From the NCBI GenBank assembly GCA_013298025.1, contig JAAFJE010000013.1, positions 1 to 64,000 of the forward strand: a DNA stretch of 64,000 bases. Direction: 5' to 3'. Below the pieces are notes generated by a model that saw nothing but the letters and a program-made list of their open reading frames with translations, did not search any database and had not been told where the DNA came from. The translations under genes and the position numbers were made by a program. Source of the stretch: Cytophagales bacterium (GTDB taxonomy: Bacteria; Bacteroidota; Bacteroidia; Cytophagales; Spirosomataceae). This document shows, in pieces, positions 51,317 to 59,807 of the stretch. Numbering within the stretch: the first letter of the stretch is position 1; each line of letters starts with the position of its first letter.

Positions 51317-53149
51317 TTATTGTAGAGGGTCAAATGTTCCGTTTGTCCATCCTGTATTTTGCTTCAACAACGGGTTATTGTCGATAGCCGCCGTAGGAAT
51401 AGCAAAGAAATAATATGCTGGTTTGTAAGTAATAGCTGGTCGTGTCATCAAGGCATCTGCTGTAACTGTTACCGTAAAATAATTGGTATAAATATCATCC
51501 AATTTTAGCCCATCACGAGTTGTCGCAAAATCACTTGGCACACCTGTTGTTTTTAAGGCAATAACAGCCTTAGAACCTTTTTTACCATTCAATACAGTTT
51601 CTAACAATTTCCAGCGACGTAAATCCCAGAAACGTTTACCTTCAAAAGCAAATTCAATTTGTCTTTCGTCCAGCACAGCCGTAAACATTTCGGCACGGGT
51701 CATAGAAGCTTTTAAGCCATACAGGTTATCCGTTCCAGCTTCGATACCAGCTCTGGCACGTACCGCTTTGATTTGTGTATAAGCTTCGTCAAGTCTGCTA
51801 ACACCTGCTGCCGATTCTGCTAAGTTTAACAATACTTCGGCAAAACGAATTTCCATCCAGTCTGTTCCTGAATAAATTGTACTTGATGGGTCTAAAGTAG
51901 AACTAGCTACATCTGATGTTTGAAGGGCTTTACGACAGTAAAAGCCTGTGTTACTACCGTTACTACCACCATTTTCAACGGTTTTAGCTGAAACTTGGTA
52001 TGTCCACAATCTATTATTGGGTACATTACTCATAGGCCAAGTACAACCATTATAGGCAATTGTTTTCTCGAAACGAGGGTCTCTGTCTTTGTAAAATAAT
52101 TGGTCAGAGTAAGTATATTTTGTCGATTGCCCCGGTTTTTTACCATCTTTCATTGGGTAAGCCTTCACCATATCCCAAGAAGGAATATTCGAGCCACCGC
52201 CTGATACCGTAGAATATTTAGGTCTGTTTGCTGCTTCCCAACCACTGTTTCTTTTTTGTTGGTCGCCCGAAGAAGTATTATAGCCAGTAATAAATACAGC
52301 TTCGGTATTTCCTGATTCTGTAAACCACATTTTACCGTAGTCAGCAAATAACTTCGCTCCGTTAGCTACTAAAATATCATAAGCCTGCTTGTTGGCATCA
52401 TACGCCTTTTGCCATTTTTCAACCGCATCAGTTGGATTAAATTGTGGGCTCGCTGCATACAATAACACGCGTCCCTTCAATGCCGCCGCTGCTCCCTTGG
52501 TAATTCTACCCCAGTTTGTAGTGGGTGTCGGCCATACCCCAGGTAAATATTTGATGGCTGAATCTAAATCTGCTGCTATTTGGTTAAAGCACTCTGTGGT
52601 TGTATTTCTTGGAATAAATGTAGCCTCACGGTTTTCAACACCCACAGCATTTTGAAGCGTTAAAACCAAGGGTACACCACCATACAATTTTACCAATTCA
52701 AAATAACGCCATGCACGGAAAAAATACGCTTGAGAAATCAAACGATTTTTAGCCCCCCTATCCATCTTCGTATCAGCATTCAAGTCGAAGATAAATGAGT
52801 TGATGGTTCTAATTTTTCCGTAATTATTAGTTGCACTCAAAGCTGTACCAAAATCTGTTACAGCGGTTTCGGTAGCAGTACCTTCTAAATAAATGTTTGC
52901 AGAACTCCCTTGGTTATAAGACTCTTCTGTATAAGTACTTGAGCCTAAACCTGAAATAGTCGTATAACCACCCCAATCAGGCAAGTTTTGGTTGTATATC
53001 CAGTTTAAGGCTAAATTGGCAATAGTTGAGTCACCAGCAACTAGATCAGGAGAAGCCGCTTGTAAATCAGTTTTGTCCAATACACTTTCGCAACTAGCTA
53101 AAGCAAGCATTGAGCAAAGTGCTGATAATATAATATGTTTCTTTTTCAT
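51317..53149 (-). CDS. SusD/RagB family outer membrane lipoprotein
   Basis: A 610-residue lipoprotein with lipobox (MLALASC, mature Cys about 20). The TPR-type helical framework is clear (LISQAYFFRAWRYFELVKLY near residue 140) and the C-terminal block (FAFEGKRFWDLRRWKLLETV) is diagnostic for RagB/SusD. It binds oligosaccharide at the cell surface and forms the lid of the SusC transporter encoded immediately upstream. As the only SusCD pair in the window, it probably imports pectin or RG-II fragments, although it is over 9 kb from the nearest plus-strand pectin operon and separated from it by the Rhs region. Confidence 0.95.
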   Translation of the reverse strand: MKKKHIILSALCSMLALASCESVLDKTDLQAASPDLVAGDSTIANLALNWIYNQNLPDWGGYTTISGLGSSTYTEESYNQGSSANIYLEGTATETAVTDFGTALSATNNYGKIRTINSFIFDLNADTKMDRGAKNRLISQAYFFRAWRYFELVKLYGGVPLVLTLQNAVGVENREATFIPRNTTTECFNQIAADLDSAIKYLPGVWPTPTTNWGRITKGAAAALKGRVLLYAASPQFNPTDAVEKWQKAYDANKQAYDILVANGAKLFADYGKMWFTESGNTEAVFITGYNTSSGDQQKRNSGWEAANRPKYSTVSGGGSNIPSWDMVKAYPMKDGKKPGQSTKYTYSDQLFYKDRDPRFEKTIAYNGCTWPMSNVPNNRLWTYQVSAKTVENGGSNGSNTGFYCRKALQTSDVASSTLDPSSTIYSGTDWMEIRFAEVLLNLAESAAGVSRLDEAYTQIKAVRARAGIEAGTDNLYGLKASMTRAEMFTAVLDERQIEFAFEGKRFWDLRRWKLLETVLNGKKGSKAVIALKTTGVPSDFATTRDGLKLDDIYTNYFTVTVTADALMTRPAITYKPAYYFFAIPTAAIDNNPLLKQNTGWTNGTFDPLQ

Positions 53150-53236
53150 CTGAATGTCAAAATAATATGATTAACACTAATTGTCATACTAAAGCTTTAT
53201 TCATAAGTTCATTCATAAAGCTTTAGTACCTTGTAT

Positions 53237-56200
53237 TTAGAAGCTCAAATTTAGACCCACCGAGTAAGAGCGAAGTGTTGGATACACATCAAACGACCCT
53301 GAGTTGTATTTGTAACTATACGGATTATACAAATTAAGTGGATTGGTTGCCACTAAGTATAATCTTGCTCCTTGTACATTCAATTTTTTAGCAATTGATT
53401 CTGGTAATTCATAAGATACGTTCAGAGTTCTCATAGCCAATTGGAATGAACTTACAAACCAAAAATCAGAGTCTAAGCTGTTTTGACCACGATAAAATGG
53501 GCTAGGGTATTTCGCATTGGTATTTTCTGGAGTCCAGTGGTCAACTAAATGAACAGGCAAATTGGTGATAGCTGCTACTTGAGCCGATGTACCCCAGTTT
53601 CTTGCCCCAGATTCTATTAAGCTTTGTCCTCCAAATGAACCTGCAATATTGAATGATACCGACAATTTGCGATATGTTGTAGCAAAGTTGAAACCAAAGC
53701 CATAGTGATTATCAGATTTATTAGTTAAATATACTCTATCGTTATCGTTGATAATTCCATCTGGTTCAGCGTAAGAATAAGTTCCATCTCCATTAGCTAC
53801 TTTTGCTCCACGCACATCCTCATAATAAAGCATACCTACCGCAGGTTTTGTGCCATAAATCGTGTAGTTAGGATATTTAGCTAACAAGGCATCTACATCT
53901 TCTTGCGTTCTTAACATACCTGCACATTTAAGACCAAGAACACCCCTATCTGTTGACTGACCTGTTGGGTCAAGATATGTACCTTTAAGTCCTTTGTCAT
54001 AATCAACTTGTACCTGCTTGTTATCGCTCCATGCGAAGAAGCCTCTTACTTTATAAGACCAGTCTTTGGTAAATTTACTAGACCAACCTACAGAGATTTC
54101 AGTACCAAAGCCATCCACCGTTGCGAAGTTTTCAGATGGTAACGTTGCACCAACGTTGAGAGGAACAGATGATGTCAATGATGTTAGCATATTATAACGG
54201 TGGTCGTAGAAACCATCTAATGTTACAGAAAGTCTGTTATTGAAGAAAGCAGCATCTATACCAGCATTAATTTTAGTATCATCATCCCAGTGAATATCTG
54301 TGTTAGGCATGGCATTTTTCAAGCGTATAATACCTGCTCTATCAAGATTACCACCAAATACAGGCCCATTACCTGTTTGGATTAGATCATAGCTCTTTAG
54401 CCAGTTATAAGCTTTGGTATTGTCCATACCTGTCAAACCAACAGAGGCACGAATTTTCAACATATCCACAAAACGTACATTATTCTTAAAGAACGGTTCT
54501 TCCGATAAAACCCAACCTAGCGAAAGAGCCGGGAATACCCCCCAACGGTTTTGTGGAGCAAAGTTGGTCGAACCATCACGGCGTACTACCAATTCGGCCA
54601 AATACTTATTGGCATAGGCATAATTCAAACGAGCGGCATACGATAAACGACCAGATTCTGATTCTGATTCAGAAATCGTACCAACACCTGCACCTGAAGC
54701 TGTGCCACCTAAAGCATAACCAGCATGGTCTTGGGCATTATCAACAAGGTTATCTAAGTAAGATACAATACCGTCAGTATAAGTTTCAGCTTGTTCAAAG
54801 AATGAAATAAATGAAATATTATGCTTACCAAAGGTCTTGTCATACATCAAGTAACCGTTCAATTGGTATGTGTCAGCATAAGTTGGATTGTAATAAATAC
54901 GGTTACTGTTGTTTACTGATACAGAAGTTTTTACACCACCGCCATAGATGTGCTTGTTTGTACCAAGCATATTAAAATCATATAAAGTATATTTTGTACC
55001 AAATTCTTTTCCAAAGCTATTGTCATAGTTACGATTATACGTCAATCTTGCTTTCAAACCTGAGATAAATGGAACATCATACTCTATGTTGGCATTTAAG
55101 TTCCAACCATTATTTTTAGCTAATAGATAATTATTTAATTTTTGTGCTTCAAAGAAATGGAAATTTTCCGTAGTTGTAGTACCTCCTGTATTAAGACGTA
55201 CTGGTAAGCCATCTACATAAGCGGGTTTAAATGGTGCAGCATATAATAAGGCTTTGTAATCTTTTTCATTATCAGAACCTCCTTGTTTTAACAAATAGCG
55301 GTCTTTTTGAGAAATATCAGAAGATAACCCTAAACTTACTTTTAAGTTTTTAGCTACTTTAATATCGGCACTTGCCCTGAATGTCCAACGGTCAAAGTTG
55401 ATTTTTTCAAAATTACCATTTTGTTGGTTATAAGTAACACTGGCAAAATAAGTGGCTTTTTCCGTACCACCACTTACATTTAAGGTATGACGAGCCACAT
55501 AAGAAGATTTCCACGCTTGGCTCAACCAATCTTGGCTATTAGCCTTAAAATAGTCAAGTTCATCTTGGGTGTATATCACAGAGTTGGCATCAGTTGCTTT
55601 TTTACCTCCCATGAAATTATAATCGTTGGTATAAGTAGCTAATTGATACCCATTCATCATATTAGGCAATTGAGCATTCGATGTTCCATAAGAAGTACTA
55701 TAAGAAACTTTAGGTGCTCCAGTTTTACCTCTTTTGGTTGTCACTACTACAACGCCATACGCCCCACGCATCCCGTAAATGGCTGCCGCCGCATCTTTCA
55801 ATATCGAAATGCTTTCTACTTCCGATTGGTCTAGTGTGTTGAAGTCATCTTCTGTACGTACAATGTTATCAATCACATACAATGGACGCAAAGAACCCCC
55901 ATCTTTCGATAACAATATTGGGTTACGAATCGTGATTTGAGCATTATCACCTGGTCGGCTAAAGCCACTTGAAACCCCTACGCCTGGCTGTTGTGCGGCT
56001 AAAGCTGCCGACAAACTACCCACAGGAATATCTTCGATGGCTTTCATATCAATTGTCGCTACAGCACCTGTCAAGTGAATTTTTTTCTGCTGACCATATC
56101 CGACAAATACAACCTCTTCTAATGCTGTGTTGTCTGAAGCCAATTGTACATTAATGATGCTACGACCACTTACACTTACTTCTTGTGATTTGAAACCGAT

Positions 56201-56515
56201 GAAAGAGAAGATAAGTGTTTCATTTCCAGTTGGTAATTCAATTTTATATGAACCGTCTGATTTTGTAGAAGTACCCCCACGGCTATTTTTAACCCGAATG
56301 GCAACGCCAGCCAATGGCGCACCTTCTGCATCTTTTACAAAACCCGAAACATTGTGGGCTGCTTTACTTGAATTTCTCATCTTGCCAGCATCAGCCATAG
56401 CCTGCCACGGCAACAACAATGCACTTCCCATCATCAGATGAGTTGCCAGCAATAAAGTATAGGCTATTTTAGAGCCTTTACTGTAAGCGTGTTTTGATGG
56501 TAAAATAAATTTCAT
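53237..56515 (-). CDS. SusC/RagA family TonB-dependent transporter
   Basis: A 1092-residue outer-membrane protein. After the signal region comes a carboxypeptidase-D-like domain (VSGFVKDAEGAPLAGVAIRV), the TonB box area (EEVVFVGYGQQKKIHLTGAV), the plug (PLYVIDNIVRTEDDFNTLDQ, SILKDAAAAIYGMRGAYGVV) and a beta-barrel ending in an aromatic residue (SYSVGLNLSF). These are standard for RagA/SusC proteins that form a complex with SusD and import oligosaccharides at the expense of TonB energy. The SusD gene follows after 87 bp. A -7 element is found upstream, but not the AraC-type direct repeats, so regulation differs from the enzyme operons. Confidence 0.95.
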   Translation of the reverse strand: MKFILPSKHAYSKGSKIAYTLLLATHLMMGSALLLPWQAMADAGKMRNSSKAAHNVSGFVKDAEGAPLAGVAIRVKNSRGGTSTKSDGSYKIELPTGNETLIFSFIGFKSQEVSVSGRSIINVQLASDNTALEEVVFVGYGQQKKIHLTGAVATIDMKAIEDIPVGSLSAALAAQQPGVGVSSGFSRPGDNAQITIRNPILLSKDGGSLRPLYVIDNIVRTEDDFNTLDQSEVESISILKDAAAAIYGMRGAYGVVVVTTKRGKTGAPKVSYSTSYGTSNAQLPNMMNGYQLATYTNDYNFMGGKKATDANSVIYTQDELDYFKANSQDWLSQAWKSSYVARHTLNVSGGTEKATYFASVTYNQQNGNFEKINFDRWTFRASADIKVAKNLKVSLGLSSDISQKDRYLLKQGGSDNEKDYKALLYAAPFKPAYVDGLPVRLNTGGTTTTENFHFFEAQKLNNYLLAKNNGWNLNANIEYDVPFISGLKARLTYNRNYDNSFGKEFGTKYTLYDFNMLGTNKHIYGGGVKTSVSVNNSNRIYYNPTYADTYQLNGYLMYDKTFGKHNISFISFFEQAETYTDGIVSYLDNLVDNAQDHAGYALGGTASGAGVGTISESESESGRLSYAARLNYAYANKYLAELVVRRDGSTNFAPQNRWGVFPALSLGWVLSEEPFFKNNVRFVDMLKIRASVGLTGMDNTKAYNWLKSYDLIQTGNGPVFGGNLDRAGIIRLKNAMPNTDIHWDDDTKINAGIDAAFFNNRLSVTLDGFYDHRYNMLTSLTSSVPLNVGATLPSENFATVDGFGTEISVGWSSKFTKDWSYKVRGFFAWSDNKQVQVDYDKGLKGTYLDPTGQSTDRGVLGLKCAGMLRTQEDVDALLAKYPNYTIYGTKPAVGMLYYEDVRGAKVANGDGTYSYAEPDGIINDNDRVYLTNKSDNHYGFGFNFATTYRKLSVSFNIAGSFGGQSLIESGARNWGTSAQVAAITNLPVHLVDHWTPENTNAKYPSPFYRGQNSLDSDFWFVSSFQLAMRTLNVSYELPESIAKKLNVQGARLYLVATNPLNLYNPYSYKYNSGSFDVYPTLRSYSVGLNLSF

Positions 56516-56614
56516 ATTCTTTTCATTAAATTTTAAACTGTTTGATAATCGCTTAGTTATTCGTCTGTGTTTTTTGATTTATTTTATTGGTTTAGTTATA
56601 TTTATTTTGCTGTA

Positions 56615-56655
56615 CAAAAATACGCTCCTATACATACGTAAAAAACGTACATATA
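56615..56655 (-). promoter_or_regulatory. SusCD promoter region
   Basis: On the minus strand, TATTTTTG (56622-56615) fits the Bacteroidota -7 consensus and gives a leader of about 95 nt. Upstream lies TACGTTTTTTACGTA (about 56649-56635), an inverted repeat and possible operator. It lacks the AAAATnnTA pair. Confidence 0.5.
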
Positions 56656-56676
56656 CTTCCGTTTGCCTATAAATGA

Positions 56677-57369
56677 TTACTCTTTACTTTTCTTGGTTGC
56701 TTCAGCAGCAGCTTTGATGCGTTCTTCCCAAGCTTTGCTGGCTTGCTTCATGTCTATGCCTTCCGCAGAAAGGTAATTGTTGATGCGTCCTTTGTATTTG
56801 CCAAACCACGTATGCTTCTTATCTGACGACTCGGCATCCATGGCGTATTCTCGGGCTTCGGTCAAATAAGCTAGGATTTGCTTTTTTTGCTTGTTGGTCA
56901 AATCAGGCAACATCTCTAAATAGCCTTTGTATGTAATCGGTAATACACCGTAAGTCATGCCATCTTTTACTTGTGCTAGATCTGCTTTGTTGAGGTATTT
57001 CTTCAAACTTTTCAAATAGCTTTTATGCAACATGGCTACTTCTGCTTGCAATGCTTCTGACGAAACTTTAATCAACGAATCGACACTTGCTTTTGTCAAT
57101 TGATTGTCAGATTTATAGCTTTGTACTTTTGCCTTTTGAGCATCGTAAAGTGTATTAAGTTGACGATACTGATTGGCAATTAAATCACGTACTTGGGTAA
57201 GGTCTTCGGGCTTAGTGATAGACAGTTTTTGTACTATTTTATCGGCTCTTGCGGTGATAACTTTCGTGTATGCTGCTTCTTTTTCTTCCGCAGTTTGTGC
57301 TATACTACGCAAAGTTAGGCCTATACATAAGCAAATAAAAAAGGTAATCTTTTGGGCTTTCTGTGACAT
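56677..57369 (-). CDS. DUF3826 family secreted protein
   Basis: About 230 residues from the ATG at 57369, which begins a signal peptide (MSQKAQKITFFICLCIGLTL); a start at 57393 would add eight charged residues before it. The mature protein is almost entirely helical and charged (FGKYKGRINNYLSAEGIDMK, SKAWEERIKAAAEATKKSKE). I match it to DUF3826, an uncharacterised family that I know from Bacteroidota pectin loci. Its position between SusCD and the AraC regulator supports a link to pectin use. Function unknown; a periplasmic binding or scaffold role is speculation. Confidence 0.65.
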   Translation of the reverse strand: MSQKAQKITFFICLCIGLTLRSIAQTAEEKEAAYTKVITARADKIVQKLSITKPEDLTQVRDLIANQYRQLNTLYDAQKAKVQSYKSDNQLTKASVDSLIKVSSEALQAEVAMLHKSYLKSLKKYLNKADLAQVKDGMTYGVLPITYKGYLEMLPDLTNKQKKQILAYLTEAREYAMDAESSDKKHTWFGKYKGRINNYLSAEGIDMKQASKAWEERIKAAAEATKKSKE

Positions 57370-57907
57370 TCTCTTTTCTCTACAAGTTATCATCTATGAA
57401 ATTTTATGCTAAAATGCTACGCCTTTCAGACAATAGCGTACTTATTTATGATTTTTTGCCTAAATCCGCTCAATAGCCTACAGCTAATATGATAGTTTTT
57501 TGCATTTTTGCATTCATTAGGCAAATATCATTTTTTATAAATAGGTTTAGATATTAAACAGTAAATCAAAATATTATTTAATATCCTTATTTTCAATTAA
57601 TTAAATAAAAACACTTTACTCATTTATTACTTTTTATAGCTTTTTTCATGGTAAATTAATAATAATGAATAGTACTATTCTTTTACTTTTAAAAAGGCTG
57701 AGTAAATATTTGATACAAATTTCACTATTCAAATGCCAATTTTTATACATTTTTTTACCAACTTAGTGTAGGATATTGTCATAAAATAAATAGGAATCGT
57801 TATATTTGAAATCAGAACCACAAAGCCTTGCTTTTTTACCTAGTTTGGTATGTTTTTGAGAGATAATAGAATTAAAGAAATAATACAATTTTGTACCCAC
57901 TTCAACT
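57370..57907. other. DUF3826 / AraC divergent intergenic region
   Basis: AT-rich gap of about 540 bp without a gene. It holds a perfect 14-bp palindrome GAATAGTACTATTC at 57667-57680 and a candidate AraC-gene -7 element TATATTTG at 57801-57808. Single AAAATnnTA words occur at 57411 (AAAATGCTA) and 57568 (AAAATATTA) without the paired spacing. No DUF3826 promoter could be fixed. Confidence 0.5.
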
Positions 57908-58777
57908 ATGAAGCCCCTTTTTCAGAAAGTTCCTGTCAAGCTGGAGAGTTCCTTCAGTATTCGCCATGATGTTCGTCCTAATTTTGGCGGTATCTGGCAT
58001 TATCACCCCGAGCTCGAATTACACTACATTATTCGAGGCGAAGGGGTGCGTTTTATCGGTGATAATATCAGCAACTTTTCGCATGGTGAAATCGTGCTTG
58101 TGGGCGAAAATTTGCCCCATACCTGGCGTTGTAAAGAAGAGTATTTTCAGCAGGGAAATAACCTAAGTGTTGAAGCGGTGGTGATTCAGTTCTTACCCGA
58201 TTGCTTTGGTAAATATTTGCTCGGACTGCCCGAAGCGTATTTGCTACCCAAACTATATGAAAAAGCCAAAAGTGGCATGGTGATTTTGGGCAAAACCCAC
58301 GAGAAACTTACCGTGCTGATGAAGCAAATCGCTCAAGCCAAAAACCTCGACCGTATTGCTATTCTGCTTGCTATTTTACATACCTTAGCCGAAAGCGACG
58401 AATACGAATCTATTGCAAGAGGACAAGCCTTTTACCAGTCGAACGAATCGGATACTTTACGCCTCAACAAGGTATGTAACTATACTTTATCTAATTATAA
58501 AAAGGATATTACCTTAGAAGAAATTGCCGCCATTAGCCATTTGAGTGTCACGTCGTTTTGTCGGTATTTTAAGCTAATGACCAAGAAAACGTATTATGAT
58601 TTTCTGATAGAAATTCGCATTAGTCATGCGTGTAGGGCATTGGTTGAAGATAAGCTACCGACAGAGGTTATTTGCTTTGACTGCGGCTTTAATAATGTGT
58701 CTAATTTTTACAGACATTTCAAAAAAGTCACAGGAATTACGCCATTAGAATACAAGCGTAAATACCATAAAAAATAA
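57908..58777 (+). CDS. AraC-family transcriptional regulator, candidate regulator of the pectin regulon
   Basis: A 289-residue protein with an N-terminal cupin sensor domain (IWHYHPELELHYIIRGEGVR, GEIVLVGENLPHTWRC) and a C-terminal double HTH (ITLEEIAAISHLSVTSFCRY, CFDCGFNNVSNFYRHFKKVT, GITPLEYKRKYHKK). This is the sugar-responsive AraC layout. It is the only sugar-type regulator in the window and stands next to SusCD and the symporter-aldolase operon. Four promoters carry paired direct repeats with AraC-like 21-bp spacing, so it is the best candidate to bind them. The ligand would be a cytoplasmic pectin-derived sugar; its identity is unknown. Confidence 0.92.
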   Translation: MKPLFQKVPVKLESSFSIRHDVRPNFGGIWHYHPELELHYIIRGEGVRFIGDNISNFSHGEIVLVGENLPHTWRCKEEYFQQGNNLSVEAVVIQFLPDCFGKYLLGLPEAYLLPKLYEKAKSGMVILGKTHEKLTVLMKQIAQAKNLDRIAILLAILHTLAESDEYESIARGQAFYQSNESDTLRLNKVCNYTLSNYKKDITLEEIAAISHLSVTSFCRYFKLMTKKTYYDFLIEIRISHACRALVEDKLPTEVICFDCGFNNVSNFYRHFKKVTGITPLEYKRKYHKK

Positions 58778-58826
58778 AAATCACCCCTCACCTAGGCATA
58801 AAATACTTGCTGGTAAGGGGGATTTT
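58776..58826. terminator. Imperfect hairpin terminator between AraC and aldolase genes
   Basis: AAAATC-CCCCT-ACC-type left arm (from about 58777) pairs with GGTAAGGGGGATTTT (58812-58826), one bulge and one mismatch. It lies between convergent genes. Confidence 0.65.
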
Positions 58827-58837
58827 GCCCCAATTAA

Positions 58838-59773
58838 TTAACAAACTATAGTCTTTAGTGCTATTTCTTCGTGCAATTGTGTGTATGTTTCAAATAGTTT
58901 ATCCATATCTTTGGCATGGCTGACGGTAAAATTGCCCACGACTCTGCGTGTAAATGCCGAAATCGGTAGCCCTCTTTTTTGGAGAAAATACTTCGATACC
59001 GTTGGGTAAGTATGGTGCATGACGTCCATATTTTCAACAAAAAATTGCTGCACTAACGCTACTTCTTCTTTTACAGATTCGTTATTGTAATTATCACATA
59101 ACCAAACGATTAGTTCGGGAAAATAATTGCCTTGGATGCACGACAAGCCCGCTGAACCTGCTTCTAGGGAGGCTACCGCATGAACCATATAGGCATCGTA
59201 TAAACCAAAATTGGTTTGCTGTACGGCAGCAATTTTTTCTTTTACTTGGTTCAAATCTAAGCAGGTATCTTTGTGATAAATCACTCGCCCCGTTTCTGTA
59301 AATAATGCCAATTGTGCTGGACTAATCAACCGCTTGTAAGGAACGGGACATTCGTAAAAACCCACAGGAATCTGTTCGGTAAGGTCGAGCAAGCGAAAGA
59401 CACGCTCATTAAAGACACTTTCCGATTCGGCTTCATCGGCTAGTTGATTCGCCAATAAAATTACGGCTTCTGTGCCAAGGTCATGTACTTTTTTGATAAA
59501 ATCAGCTTGTTGGTCGAGGCTTTTTCCAAACGACCCCGTCGCCACTACTGGTACAGCACCCTTGCTTACCTCAACAATATGGCGAATTGTCTGTAAACGT
59601 TCTTGTTCACTTAGCTCAAACATTTCGCTCGACAAACAATTGGCAAACAGTCCACTGGCACCTGCTTCGATATACAGCTCGGTGAGTTGTGTGAGTCCAT
59701 CAAAATCAATGCTGCCACTTTCATCAAAGGGCGTAAGCATTACTGGGATAAATCCTTTTTTGGGTTGGTTCAT
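58838..59773 (-). CDS. Dihydrodipicolinate synthase / N-acetylneuraminate lyase family aldolase
   Basis: A 311-residue cytoplasmic protein with the DapA/NanA TIM-barrel signature: FIPVMLTPFDESGSIDFDGL at the N-terminus, GLFANCLSSEMFELS (the family's GTTGE-type loop, here changed to NCLSSE), the catalytic Tyr in VGFYECP and the Schiff-base Lys in VIYHKDTC. The altered substrate loop argues against lysine biosynthesis. Members act on 2-keto-3-deoxy acids, including Kdg and sialic acid. In this locus a 2-keto-3-deoxy acid from RG-II (Kdo, Dha) or from rhamnose or galacturonate breakdown is a reasonable substrate. It is co-transcribed with a symporter (34-bp gap) under promoter D. Confidence 0.85.
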   Translation of the reverse strand: MNQPKKGFIPVMLTPFDESGSIDFDGLTQLTELYIEAGASGLFANCLSSEMFELSEQERLQTIRHIVEVSKGAVPVVATGSFGKSLDQQADFIKKVHDLGTEAVILLANQLADEAESESVFNERVFRLLDLTEQIPVGFYECPVPYKRLISPAQLALFTETGRVIYHKDTCLDLNQVKEKIAAVQQTNFGLYDAYMVHAVASLEAGSAGLSCIQGNYFPELIVWLCDNYNNESVKEEVALVQQFFVENMDVMHHTYPTVSKYFLQKRGLPISAFTRRVVGNFTVSHAKDMDKLFETYTQLHEEIALKTIVC

Positions 59774-59807
59774 TATTGATTAGGTTAAAGGCCTGCTTTG
59801 TCTTTTA

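Noticed and set aside
57411-57576. AAAATGCTA (57411) and AAAATATTA (57568) near the AraC gene
   Set aside because: Single words in AT-rich DNA without the paired spacing; autoregulation by the same motif is not supported.
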